From JBOICV01 sp050740255 (GTDB lineage Bacteria; Pseudomonadota; Gammaproteobacteria; Nevskiales; JBOICV01), in assembly GCA_050740255.1 (NCBI GenBank), contig JBOICV010000166.1, positions 1-49,145 of the forward strand: DNA of 49,145 bases, written 5' to 3'. The notes under the pieces are model-generated. The model was not told the origin of the DNA, did not search any database, and saw only the letters and a list, made by a program, of their open reading frames with translations. Made by a program: the position numbers and the translations under genes. Shown here piece by piece: positions 25,566-31,683 of the stretch. Each line of letters starts with the position of its first letter. Position 1 is the stretch's first letter.

Positions 25566-25898
25566 TTAGAGGGCGATGGGGGGGCGATTCAGCGGGGGAG
25601 AATGGGCGGCGAGTGCGGGACCCGTCTTGCGGAAAAATTTGTGGCGCTCGACGGCCAAGACCATTTGCGCCCTGGCAATGGACGGCAATGCCGTACCGGC
25701 ATTCCCCTGACATGAGGTGATGCACCCAGCCTCCGCGGCGCAACCGGTTTCGGTGCAACAGTCGTGAGTTGCACAGTCTTCGAATTGGGCCATCTGCGGA
25801 CAACGCGCGCGCTCCTCAGCGAAAGGCGTGCTGGCCCCAGCCGGGCCGGCCAAAGCCTGCACCAACAGCGCAATTGTCAACAGCCACACTCTATGCAT
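25566..25898 (-). CDS. Small secreted Cys-rich protein upstream of cusCBA
   Basis: 110 residues. An N-terminal signal peptide (VWLLTIALLVQALAGPAGA, cleavage near residue 22) leads to a short Cys-rich stretch with CPQMAQFEDCATHDCCTETGC, then C and TSC: eight cysteines within about 35 residues. The C-terminal third is unstructured-looking. I recognise no named family, but small secreted Cys-rich proteins are common at the head of bacterial copper operons, and metal binding in the periplasm is a reasonable inference. Sixty bases before cusC, same strand. No clear Shine-Dalgarno upstream of ATG 25898, which lowers certainty about the start. Confidence 0.65.
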   Translation of the reverse strand: MHRVWLLTIALLVQALAGPAGASTPFAEERARCPQMAQFEDCATHDCCTETGCAAEAGCITSCQGNAGTALPSIARAQMVLAVERHKFFRKTGPALAAHSPPLNRPPIAL

Positions 25899-25976
25899 GG
25901 GGGCAGTCTAGCAAAACCTGTGCTTTCGCCTGGGACAGGCCGCGGCGCGATGGGTTCCGCGCCGCGGCCAACCCTC

Positions 25977-26285
25977 TTAGTACTTCACGCCGAACCACAT
26001 GAATGGCGGACCGCGGCGCGCATAAAGGCCGAACGAAGCATCGCTCTGTGCTCGCAGGCACGCGTTGACCCAGGCGTACTCATTCAAATAGGCGCCCTTG
26101 TTGGGCGGACCGACCCGGCGAAACTCCATGCACTTGGGGCCAGTGTCCTTGGCAGCGTCGGCGGATACCGTCACCGTCAACCTGCCATATTGGTCACGCG
26201 GACCAGCGGCTTCGGCGGCGGCAGAAACTGCCAGGCCGGAAAGAACAGCGCCCAGCATCAGACGTGAAAATTTGAAAGTGTTCAT
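25977..26285 (-). CDS. Small secreted protein of unknown function
   Basis: 102 residues from ATG 26285, preceded by GTGAGGTATGTC; a GTG four codons earlier is a less likely start. The signal peptide is MNTFKFSRLMLGAVLSGLAVSAAAEA. The mature part has two cysteines (KCMEF and VNACLR) that could form a disulfide, and aromatic residues at the end (FMWFGVKY). No known domain recognised. It lies between two Cys-rich secreted genes on the strand of cusCBA, so a role in the metal response is suspected from position only. Confidence 0.55.
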   Translation of the reverse strand: MNTFKFSRLMLGAVLSGLAVSAAAEAAGPRDQYGRLTVTVSADAAKDTGPKCMEFRRVGPPNKGAYLNEYAWVNACLRAQSDASFGLYARRGPPFMWFGVKY

Positions 26286-26380
26286 GACATACCTCACTTA
26301 CCTTTGCGTTTAACCACATCGCTTGCACGCGCAGACAAATGCGTGCCTTGCTCCGTAATGCGGAGCGAACCGGCGAACGG

Positions 26381-26785
26381 CTAAATCCGCAGACGTGCGG
26401 TGGTGAGGTAGAGAGAACAGCCTGATTGCCAAACCCGGCTCGGGCCTGGTGCTGCGGCTAAAGAAAATGGACTTGCAGCGAAGACAAATCTTGCACGCGC
26501 CGCCAGCCCGATATCAGGAGTCGGAGACTTGCCCTTCTTGGCCGCGGATTCGTCACCCGCGGAAGAAGCCTTGACTGCCTGCTCATCGCTTTGAACCGTA
26601 ACCAGAGAGCAGCAAGCCTCGTCGGCGGCAGCCTCGGCACAGCGGTTGTGATCCGCCTGACAAAGCTGGATTTCTTCGCAGCAGCATTGGTTTAGAACCG
26701 CGCCATCCATGCCGGCGCAGGCGAAAGCCGTCCGAGCCGGAATAATCAGGCTCAAAAGCACTAGGCTTATCCAAAGTCGGCGCAT
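26381..26785 (-). CDS. Secreted Cys-rich protein, first gene of the cus-side run
   Basis: 134 residues. The signal peptide MRRLWISLVLLSLIIPARTAFA is followed at once by CAGMDGAVLNQCCCEEIQLCQADHNRCAEAAADEACC: nine cysteines in the first 40 mature residues. A second hydrophobic patch (ARARFVFAASPFSLAAAPG) comes later. No family recognised. It resembles the neighbouring 25566-25898 product in plan (signal peptide, Cys cluster, loose tail), and both may be periplasmic copper-binding proteins. There is no strong Shine-Dalgarno at ATG 26785. A perfect 9-bp inverted repeat (26828-26851) lies about 43 bases upstream and might be its regulator site. Confidence 0.6.
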   Translation of the reverse strand: MRRLWISLVLLSLIIPARTAFACAGMDGAVLNQCCCEEIQLCQADHNRCAEAAADEACCSLVTVQSDEQAVKASSAGDESAAKKGKSPTPDIGLAARARFVFAASPFSLAAAPGPSRVWQSGCSLYLTTARLRI

Positions 26786-26827
26786 TATTCGGTAACCCGC
26801 AGCCCCACTCTCCGCTCGCTAAGACCC

Positions 26828-26851
26828 CAAGGAACCTGCAAAGGTTCCTTG
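26828..26851. promoter_or_regulatory. Perfect inverted repeat upstream of the Cys-rich gene
   Basis: CAAGGAACC at 26828-26836 and GGTTCCTTG at 26843-26851 are exact complements around a 6-base spacer (TGCAAA). It lies in the upstream region of the minus-strand gene starting at 26785. There is no T-run, so an operator or RNA hairpin is more likely than a terminator. It could be the site of a copper-sensing MerR- or TetR-type protein, but no such regulator gene is in the cluster. Confidence 0.5.
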
Positions 26852-26893
26852 ACGACAATAGCTGGCTTTGGGCGGCTCTAGAGGCTAAACCTG

Positions 26894-26932
26894 TAAAAAA
26901 GCCCCGTTCTGCTTGAGGTTGCAGGACGGGGC
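26894..26932 (-). terminator. Rho-independent terminator downstream of hipBA
   Basis: On the minus strand a 12-bp stem (26932-26921 with 26912-26901, one G-T pair) with an 8-base loop is followed by six T (26900-26895). It lies about 170 bases after the hipA stop and before the minus-strand Cys-rich gene, so it ends hipBA transcripts and separates them from the cus side. Confidence 0.8.
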
Positions 26933-26956
26933 CGGATGCTGCTGGATACAGAAATG

Positions 26957-26974
26957 GTGGTGCTACAGCACCAC
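26957..26974. repeat. Short near-perfect palindrome in the hipA 3' region
   Basis: GTGGTGCT-AC-AGCACCAC, eight-base arms with a two-base centre. The stretch from 26786 to 27104 has no gene; it holds the inverted repeat at 26828, the terminator at 26894, this palindrome and the ssrA-like fragment at 27062. No function can be given. Confidence 0.45.
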
Positions 26975-27061
26975 GGTTACAACCCAGACTTTACACAAGA
27001 TGAGAGTGATCGGGCGCGTATGCGCGGAAACACCCTGATCCGTAAAGAGTAAGTTCATTCG

Positions 27062-27103
27062 GGACTCGGGTTCAATTCCCAAACGCGGAATCGAACTGCC
27101 GGA
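27062..27103 (+). repeat. ssrA-3'-end-like fragment, left of hipBA
   Basis: The first 19 bases (27062-27080) match the T-arm end of the local ssrA (minus strand, 35398-35380) at 18 of 19 positions. The following CGGAATCGAACTGCCGG is shared, with few changes, by the fragment at 28993-29034 on the other strand: 31 of 41 positions agree over the whole element. It also folds on itself (GTTCAATTCC / GGAATCGAAC, 9 of 10). Likely the scar of an insertion at a tmRNA gene; it is too short to be a functional RNA. Confidence 0.55.
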
Positions 27104-27104
27104 C

Positions 27105-28325
27105 TCAGAGAGTGATGCGGCTGACGTCGAAACAGGCCTGGACGAATGTCATATCGGCATCGCTCACGCCCGCGTCGGCGAAGAATTTCCGCCAAGAGGA
27201 CACGACCTCGTTGACACGGCTGGCGATGGCCTTTGCATCGTCTTCGTTCAGCATGAAGTGCTGAACTGCGCTGAGGGCGTTGGCCAGGTTCGACTCCTGG
27301 CCCTGCAAGCCGACGATCATCGCTTGCCGATACGTGGTGCTCACCTGCGGCATCGGCACGAGATCGAACGCCGGAGCTAATCGGTAGGTGGTGCCAGTCA
27401 CATGGAGTGCCCCGTGATTCTTGGCGTGATCGTCACGGTTGCCAGTGGCAATGCTGAAGAGCATGCGCCCGAACAGTTCGTGGCAATCCCTGGCGGGTTG
27501 ATCCGACCAGCGCCGCAACTCGTCTGCGAAGGCGGGGTAGCTGCCAACCTCCGTTTCCCCGTACTGGCCGAGCAGGGTCTTGGCACTGAGGTAGTGGCGC
27601 GGGTAGTGCTGCCCCTTGATGCGCTCGCGGTCGAAGCGATGAATGCCCAGCGCGGTAGTGCCATCGACCTGGACGAATTCCCGGCTCGGCACCTCGAAGC
27701 CGCAGGCCGCAGCCATGTCGAGCATCGCCTTTTCGGCGCGCACTTGATCGAAGCGGTCGTCGTGACGTCCAAACTTCAGGATCATCGAGGCATGAGGATC
27801 CTGGTAGGACGATTTGGGGCGCGCGCCACCGAGCGAGCCTGTCAGCAGATCACCTTGGGCCTGCGTCACGGCCCGGCCGGTTTCCACGGCATGGATAGCA
27901 TCGGCCAGGCCGGCCATTGCAATGCGCGCCGGCAACGCTGGCGGCGTGTCAGTGCCTCCGGTGAAAGCCAGCGCGCCGATGCGGTCGCCGGATGACTTGA
28001 GCAGGTATTCGAGCTCGGGCAGCTCGCCGAATTCGTTGTACTGGAGTGCAGCGTGCCTCAGCTCCAGCACCTTGCGCCCCCAGCTATCCGGCGCGGCGTC
28101 GCGGATGGCGCCGAAGAGATGATCGGCCTTGAAGCTGGCCGCTCGCAGGGGCAGATGTACGGGATCCAATGCGATGGCGTCCTCGCGTGCGAGGTAGCGA
28201 GCGCCGTAAGTGAACTCGGCATTCGTGTTCCGGCCGGCCTGATCCACGGTCAATGCGCCGCAGGGTGCGGGTCCCGCGCCACCGGGCAGGTAAATCCAGA
28301 CGACGCAGCTACGTTCAGAGGTCAC
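27105..28325 (-). CDS. hipA: HipA-family serine/threonine kinase toxin
   Basis: 406 residues. The HipA N-terminal subdomain is at the start (VWIYLPGGAGPAPCGALTVDQAG..FTYGARYLA). The kinase core shows the ATP-binding loop LTGSLGGARPKSSYQD near 165 and MILKFGRHDD. The catalytic motif GNRDDHAKNH at about 293-302 and the DFG-like LAPAFDLVPMP follow. HipA kinases phosphorylate aminoacyl-tRNA synthetases or other proteins, causing dormancy when not held by HipB. The partner antitoxin is encoded just upstream with an 11-base overlap, so translation is coupled. Located between the two copper modules; it may stabilise the accessory block. It lies between inverted ssrA-like fragments. Confidence 0.92.
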   Translation of the reverse strand: MTSERSCVVWIYLPGGAGPAPCGALTVDQAGRNTNAEFTYGARYLAREDAIALDPVHLPLRAASFKADHLFGAIRDAAPDSWGRKVLELRHAALQYNEFGELPELEYLLKSSGDRIGALAFTGGTDTPPALPARIAMAGLADAIHAVETGRAVTQAQGDLLTGSLGGARPKSSYQDPHASMILKFGRHDDRFDQVRAEKAMLDMAAACGFEVPSREFVQVDGTTALGIHRFDRERIKGQHYPRHYLSAKTLLGQYGETEVGSYPAFADELRRWSDQPARDCHELFGRMLFSIATGNRDDHAKNHGALHVTGTTYRLAPAFDLVPMPQVSTTYRQAMIVGLQGQESNLANALSAVQHFMLNEDDAKAIASRVNEVVSSWRKFFADAGVSDADMTFVQACFDVSRITL

Positions 28326-28635
28326 GGAGCAGCTCGCGGTGACGGCTGGAGGTCTTACGGGTGCGGCTCAATTCCATGCGCAGCCCTTCCTCGTCGGTCT
28401 TGGGATCGGCGATGCTGGGTAGCAGGTTCATGGCCCATAGCACGCATGCGACGTGCGCGAACGCGACACCGGGTTCACCACGCTCGATTCGATGTAGGGT
28501 ACGGACACTGACGCCAGCTTTCTCGGCCAGCTGGGCGACAGACAGCCGCCGACGCTGGCGGGCCGCTCGAATGTTCTCGGCGTACCCCCGCATCTGGGCT
28601 TGCACAGCAATCGGTGGTGTCGCGGTCGTCTTCAT
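28315..28635 (-). CDS. hipB: HipB-like Xre-family antitoxin
   Basis: 106 residues from ATG 28635. The frame is open to 28662, but a dyad operator (28662-28687) lies just upstream and would overlap the longer version, so 28635 is preferred. The helix-turn-helix is ENIRAARQRRRLSVAQLAEKAGVSVRTLHRIERGEPGV at about 20-56, typical of Xre/HipB. The C-terminal tail is basic (RTRKTSSRHRELLRDL). HipB binds HipA and represses the operon through its upstream operator. Overlaps hipA by 11 bases. No obvious Shine-Dalgarno is seen. Confidence 0.88.
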   Translation of the reverse strand: MKTTATPPIAVQAQMRGYAENIRAARQRRRLSVAQLAEKAGVSVRTLHRIERGEPGVAFAHVACVLWAMNLLPSIADPKTDEEGLRMELSRTRKTSSRHRELLRDL

Positions 28636-28661
28636 CGGCCATATCTGGCATGGAAACGCCA

Positions 28662-28687
28662 ATAGTGTGCCACATACGGCAGACTAT
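28662..28687. promoter_or_regulatory. Probable HipB operator
   Basis: ATAGTGTGCC (28662-28671) and GGCAGACTAT (28678-28687) are inverted arms matching at 9 of 10 positions around a 6-base spacer, 27 bases upstream of the hipB start. Position and symmetry fit autorepression by the HipB dimer. The sequence differs from the E. coli hip operator. Confidence 0.65.
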
Positions 28688-28820
28688 GTGAACCGCAGCA
28701 GATCGGGCTGCATGAGGTGCGGGCGCCGCCGATGAGATCCATCACCAACACACAGGCGCCAACTGATTGGAGCAGAACATCATCACTTACTCGGCTGTCC
28801 AGTTTCACGGAGCCACTTCT

Positions 28821-28870
28821 CCCAATAAAAAGGGGCCAACAGAGAAACTGTTGACCCCTTCATTTGGTGG
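28821..28870 (-). repeat. Direct-repeat copy of the ssrA terminator and CCACCA end (distal att-like site)
   Basis: Fifty bases matching 35324-35372 with four substitutions and one inserted base. On the minus strand it reads CCACCA (the last bases of ssrA) and then the terminator hairpin with stem GGGGTCAACAG and a run of five T. Upstream of CCACCA the similarity to ssrA stops. The copy still looks able to terminate leftward transcripts, though no minus-strand gene is seen just before it. The interval 28663-29145 holds this copy, the hipB operator and the fragment at 28993-29034, and no gene that I can support. Confidence 0.75.
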
Positions 28871-28992
28871 TGTAGACGACCGTCGAGGACGAACCGCCTC
28901 TCTCAGCGCCAGAGAATAACGGAATCTCGCGCAGTATTGGGGAGTTACGTGGGGCGGCTTGATGCGAGTTCTCTCGCATCCCCTGGCGCCGA

Positions 28993-29034
28993 ACCGCCAA
29001 TTCGATTCCGGACGGCGGAACTGAACCCGCGTCC
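28993..29034 (-). repeat. ssrA-3'-end-like fragment, right of hipBA
   Basis: On the minus strand from 29034: GGACGCGGGTTCAGTTCC, nearly the same as the T-arm of the local ssrA, then CGGAATCGAATTGGCGG. It is the inverted partner of 27062-27103 (31 of 41 identical). One base of the T-stem is missing relative to ssrA, so it is a degenerate remnant rather than a second tmRNA. Confidence 0.55.
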
Positions 29035-29145
29035 TGAGTATCGCCCATGCAGCGCGAGCGGCTACTGGGACAGTCGGTCAATTCAGGCATGTGAGCCAAA
29101 GCGCACTCCTTGCCTGAAAGCCCACGCAGTGGCAGAGTGCACCGT

Positions 29146-29550
29146 ATGTCGCTGCTTCGCATCATTCTGGCTTTTTGGCTCTCGCTCGCCGTTCCTACGG
29201 CAGCCTTGGCGTCGGCCATGAACGAGGGGCATTGTCAGCGCGCGAATCCAATCGCGACGGCCGCTGCTTCCGGCCACGGCCAGCACGCCATGCACGCGGC
29301 AATGCAAGGTGAACACGCTCAGCACATGGTGCCCGCAGGCAAAATCACCAAATCCGAAAAAAACCCCTGTAGCTGTGGCTGCAACTGCAGCGGCACGCAT
29401 TGCGCCACGAGTTGCGGCGGCGCAATGGCGAGTGGCGGCTTCCGTGACGTCTATTCCTTTGGCCCGAGTTTCGGGCTGTCTATGGCCCGGCCCGCGCAGG
29501 CGGTTGCGGCCCACACCCTCGATCTTCTTCGACCTCCCAGTCTGACCTGA
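29146..29550 (+). CDS. Small secreted His/Met/Cys-rich protein heading the second copper module
   Basis: 134 residues from ATG 29146 (an in-frame frame extends to 29110 without a better signal). The signal peptide is MSLLRIILAFWLSLAVPTAALA. The mature part has a His/Met stretch (HGQHAMHAAMQGEHAQHM) followed by a Cys cluster CSCGCNCSGTHCATSC with seven cysteines. Both are typical copper ligands. It recalls CopL-type small copper proteins of Xanthomonads, but similarity beyond composition cannot be judged by eye. It precedes the TolC-like gene by 113 bases and may be the first gene of the plus-strand copper operon. No clear Shine-Dalgarno. Confidence 0.65.
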   Translation: MSLLRIILAFWLSLAVPTAALASAMNEGHCQRANPIATAAASGHGQHAMHAAMQGEHAQHMVPAGKITKSEKNPCSCGCNCSGTHCATSCGGAMASGGFRDVYSFGPSFGLSMARPAQAVAAHTLDLLRPPSLT

Positions 29551-29663
29551 GTCTTTAGCTGCGCAGCGCGGCGCGCGGGCGTGCCCGCCGCACGCTCTGG
29601 CGTTGGCTCTGATCGCCTGCCATTCCGGCAGACGACTTCCACTCAGACCCAGATGGAGGTTTT

Positions 29664-31391
29664 GTGCTTACCTCACGATTTTTCATGGCGGTCGCGCTGC
29701 CTTTGGCGGCGCTGTCCGGCTGCGCCAGTCTGCCGGCGGATTCCGGCCGCGGCGACGTGGCCAGCCTGCTGAAGCAGCGCGGTCACGAGCTCCCAGTTCA
29801 GGACGATGCGCAAGCCGGACACCGGTTGCTGGCGGAAATCACCGGCAAGCCGCTGACCGCCCGCGACGCCATTCACCTGGCGCTGGTCACCAACCCCGGC
29901 CTGAAGGCCGAATACACACGGCTCGGCTTTGCAGCGGCCGATGTCTATGACGCCGGGCGCCTCAACAATCCCTCGCTGTCGGCCTCGGTGCTATTCCCGA
30001 ATGTCAGCGGCGAGGCTAACCAGGTCGGCTTTGGCCTGGTGCAGAGCTTCACCGACCTGTTGCTGCTGCCCGCGCGCAGCCGCTTTGCTGCAGGTGAGTT
30101 CGAGCGCGCAAAGTTCCTGGTTGGCACGGCGGCGCTGAATCTCGCGGCGGATACCGAACTGGCCTATACCCGACTGGCGGCGGCGTGGCAGGTGCTGACG
30201 ATGCGCGAAGCGGTCGCCAAAGCTGCACAGGCCTCTGCCGACCTCGCGCAGCGCTTCTTCGACGCTGGCAACATCAACCGTCTGGAACTGGCGCTGGAGC
30301 AGGCTGCGGCCTCGCAGGCCCAACTGGATGTGCTGGGCGTACGTGCCGAAGTGACGCTGGCCCGCAATGCGCTCAATCGCCTGATGGGCCTCGCCGCCAC
30401 GGAGGACACCTGGAAGATCTCCGATCAGCTGTCAGAGCCGGTTACGGAGGAAGACGCGCGGGATGAGCTACTCGCACTGGCGGATCGTTCGAGGCTCGAT
30501 CTGGCCGCCGCGCGCAAGAACGTCACACTGCTGGCCGATGCCTTGGGCGTCACCCGCAAATTCCGTTACCTCGGCGCGATTGATGTCGGCGTGGAGACCG
30601 AACGGGAAACCGACCGTTCGCGCATCACCGGCCCCACGCTGTCGCTGGAACTCCCTCTGTTCAATCAGGGCAAGGGCAAGGTCGCGCGCAGCGAGGCGCA
30701 GCTGGCACTCGCCGAGACCGAACTGCGCGAGCTGGAGATCGCCATCAGCAACGGCGTGCGGCGCGCCGCCGCCGAAGTCGAGGCCGCCCGGCAGCGTGCC
30801 GAGCACTATCGTGGTTCCCTGATTCCGCTACGCGAAGCCATCGTCGCGCGCACCCAGGAGCAGGTGAACTACATGTTGGTGGGCCAGTTCGAGTTGCTGC
30901 TGGTCAAGCAGCAGGAATACGACGCCTACCAGGGCTATCTCGATGCGGTGCGTGACTACTGGCTGGCCCGCGCGGAACTGGCGCGCGAAGTCGGCGCGCC
31001 ACTGCCCAGCGCTGCACAGGCCAGCAGCGACACGCTCGACGCCGAAACGCTCATCCAGCCCAAAGACAGAGGCATGGGTGGGATGCAGCACGGCGGGATG
31101 CAAATGGACGGCATGAAAGGGATGGACCACTCCGACCACGACATGAATGGGAAGGACATGCCCGGCATGGACCACTCGGGTCATGACATGAAGGGCATGG
31201 GCGGCGAGACCGCCCCGCCACCCATGAAAGCACCTGCCGGCTACGAGGGCCACGACATGGACCGCACCCGCATGGAAGGCATGGGCACCCACGAGGACGG
31301 CAACAACATGCCTGCGCACGGCGCGCCCAAGAAACCCCAATCAAAATCAGCAGACGACGCGACCGGCGAACCGTCTCACCAACACCACTAA
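29664..31391 (+). CDS. TolC-family outer-membrane lipoprotein with Met/His-rich C-terminal tail
   Basis: 575 residues from GTG 29664, which has GGAGG five bases upstream. The lipoprotein signal ends ALSGC (Cys20). Two outer-membrane-efflux repeats follow (DAIHLALVTNPGLKAEYTRLGFAAADVYDAGRL.. and DLAAARKNVTLLADALGV..) up to about residue 450. The last 120 residues are a run of GM, H and D such as GGMQHGGMQMDGMKGMDHSDHD, like the copper-binding segments of CopB/PcoB and CopA. So it is an outer-membrane channel that itself binds copper. No RND or other pump gene accompanies it in this module; it might share the CusAB pump at 19.4-24.2 kb or serve another exporter. Confidence 0.85.
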   Translation: MLTSRFFMAVALPLAALSGCASLPADSGRGDVASLLKQRGHELPVQDDAQAGHRLLAEITGKPLTARDAIHLALVTNPGLKAEYTRLGFAAADVYDAGRLNNPSLSASVLFPNVSGEANQVGFGLVQSFTDLLLLPARSRFAAGEFERAKFLVGTAALNLAADTELAYTRLAAAWQVLTMREAVAKAAQASADLAQRFFDAGNINRLELALEQAAASQAQLDVLGVRAEVTLARNALNRLMGLAATEDTWKISDQLSEPVTEEDARDELLALADRSRLDLAAARKNVTLLADALGVTRKFRYLGAIDVGVETERETDRSRITGPTLSLELPLFNQGKGKVARSEAQLALAETELRELEIAISNGVRRAAAEVEAARQRAEHYRGSLIPLREAIVARTQEQVNYMLVGQFELLLVKQQEYDAYQGYLDAVRDYWLARAELAREVGAPLPSAAQASSDTLDAETLIQPKDRGMGGMQHGGMQMDGMKGMDHSDHDMNGKDMPGMDHSGHDMKGMGGETAPPPMKAPAGYEGHDMDRTRMEGMGTHEDGNNMPAHGAPKKPQSKSADDATGEPSHQHH

Positions 31392-31401
31392 GGAGCAACC
31401 C

Positions 31402-31683
31402 ATGAAACTCACATCAATTCTCGCCATCGGCCTGGTCGCCGTTGGCCTAACGGCGTGCGGAAAATCCGAACCACCGTCCGCACCGGTGGCTGCGCCAGCA
31501 TCCGCGCAGCACGAAGGGATGGCCCACAGCCAGATGCAGGGCGACTGCGAGATGCAGGGCATGGACATGTCGAAGATGTCCGCCGCCGATCACCAGGCCA
31601 TGATGGAAAAGTGCCAGCCCAGCGGCATGAAGAGCGATGGCTATGCTGATCACGCCGACGAAGATCATGGGAGCCATCAATGA
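31402..31683 (+). CDS. Small Met/His-rich lipoprotein
   Basis: 93 residues. The signal ends GLTACGK, so Cys19 is the lipidated residue. The mature part is dominated by Met, His, Asp and Gln (HEGMAHSQMQGDCEMQGMDM and later MMEKCQ, HADEDHGSHQ), suited to binding Cu(I)/Cu(II) in the periplasm. AAGGAG is well placed before ATG 31402. Its stop overlaps the start of the multicopper oxidase gene (ATGA), so the two are translationally coupled and may work together, the lipoprotein perhaps passing copper to the oxidase. Confidence 0.75.
   Translation: MKLTSILAIGLVAVGLTACGKSEPPSAPVAAPASAQHEGMAHSQMQGDCEMQGMDMSKMSAADHQAMMEKCQPSGMKSDGYADHADEDHGSHQ

Noticed and set aside
27062..27080. A tRNA gene on the plus strand
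   Set aside because: The T-loop-like GGTTCAATTCC is followed by neither an acceptor stem nor CCA, and nothing upstream folds as a D-arm.
28993..29034. A second tRNA or tmRNA gene
   Set aside because: Only the T-arm part is present and its stem is broken by a missing base; no acceptor or anticodon stem can be formed.
25505..29146. CueR-type or CopR-type promoter boxes before the copper genes
   Set aside because: No ACCTTCC-type MerR dyad between 19-bp-spaced promoter elements could be placed in the upstream regions; only the unrelated inverted repeat at 26828 was found.
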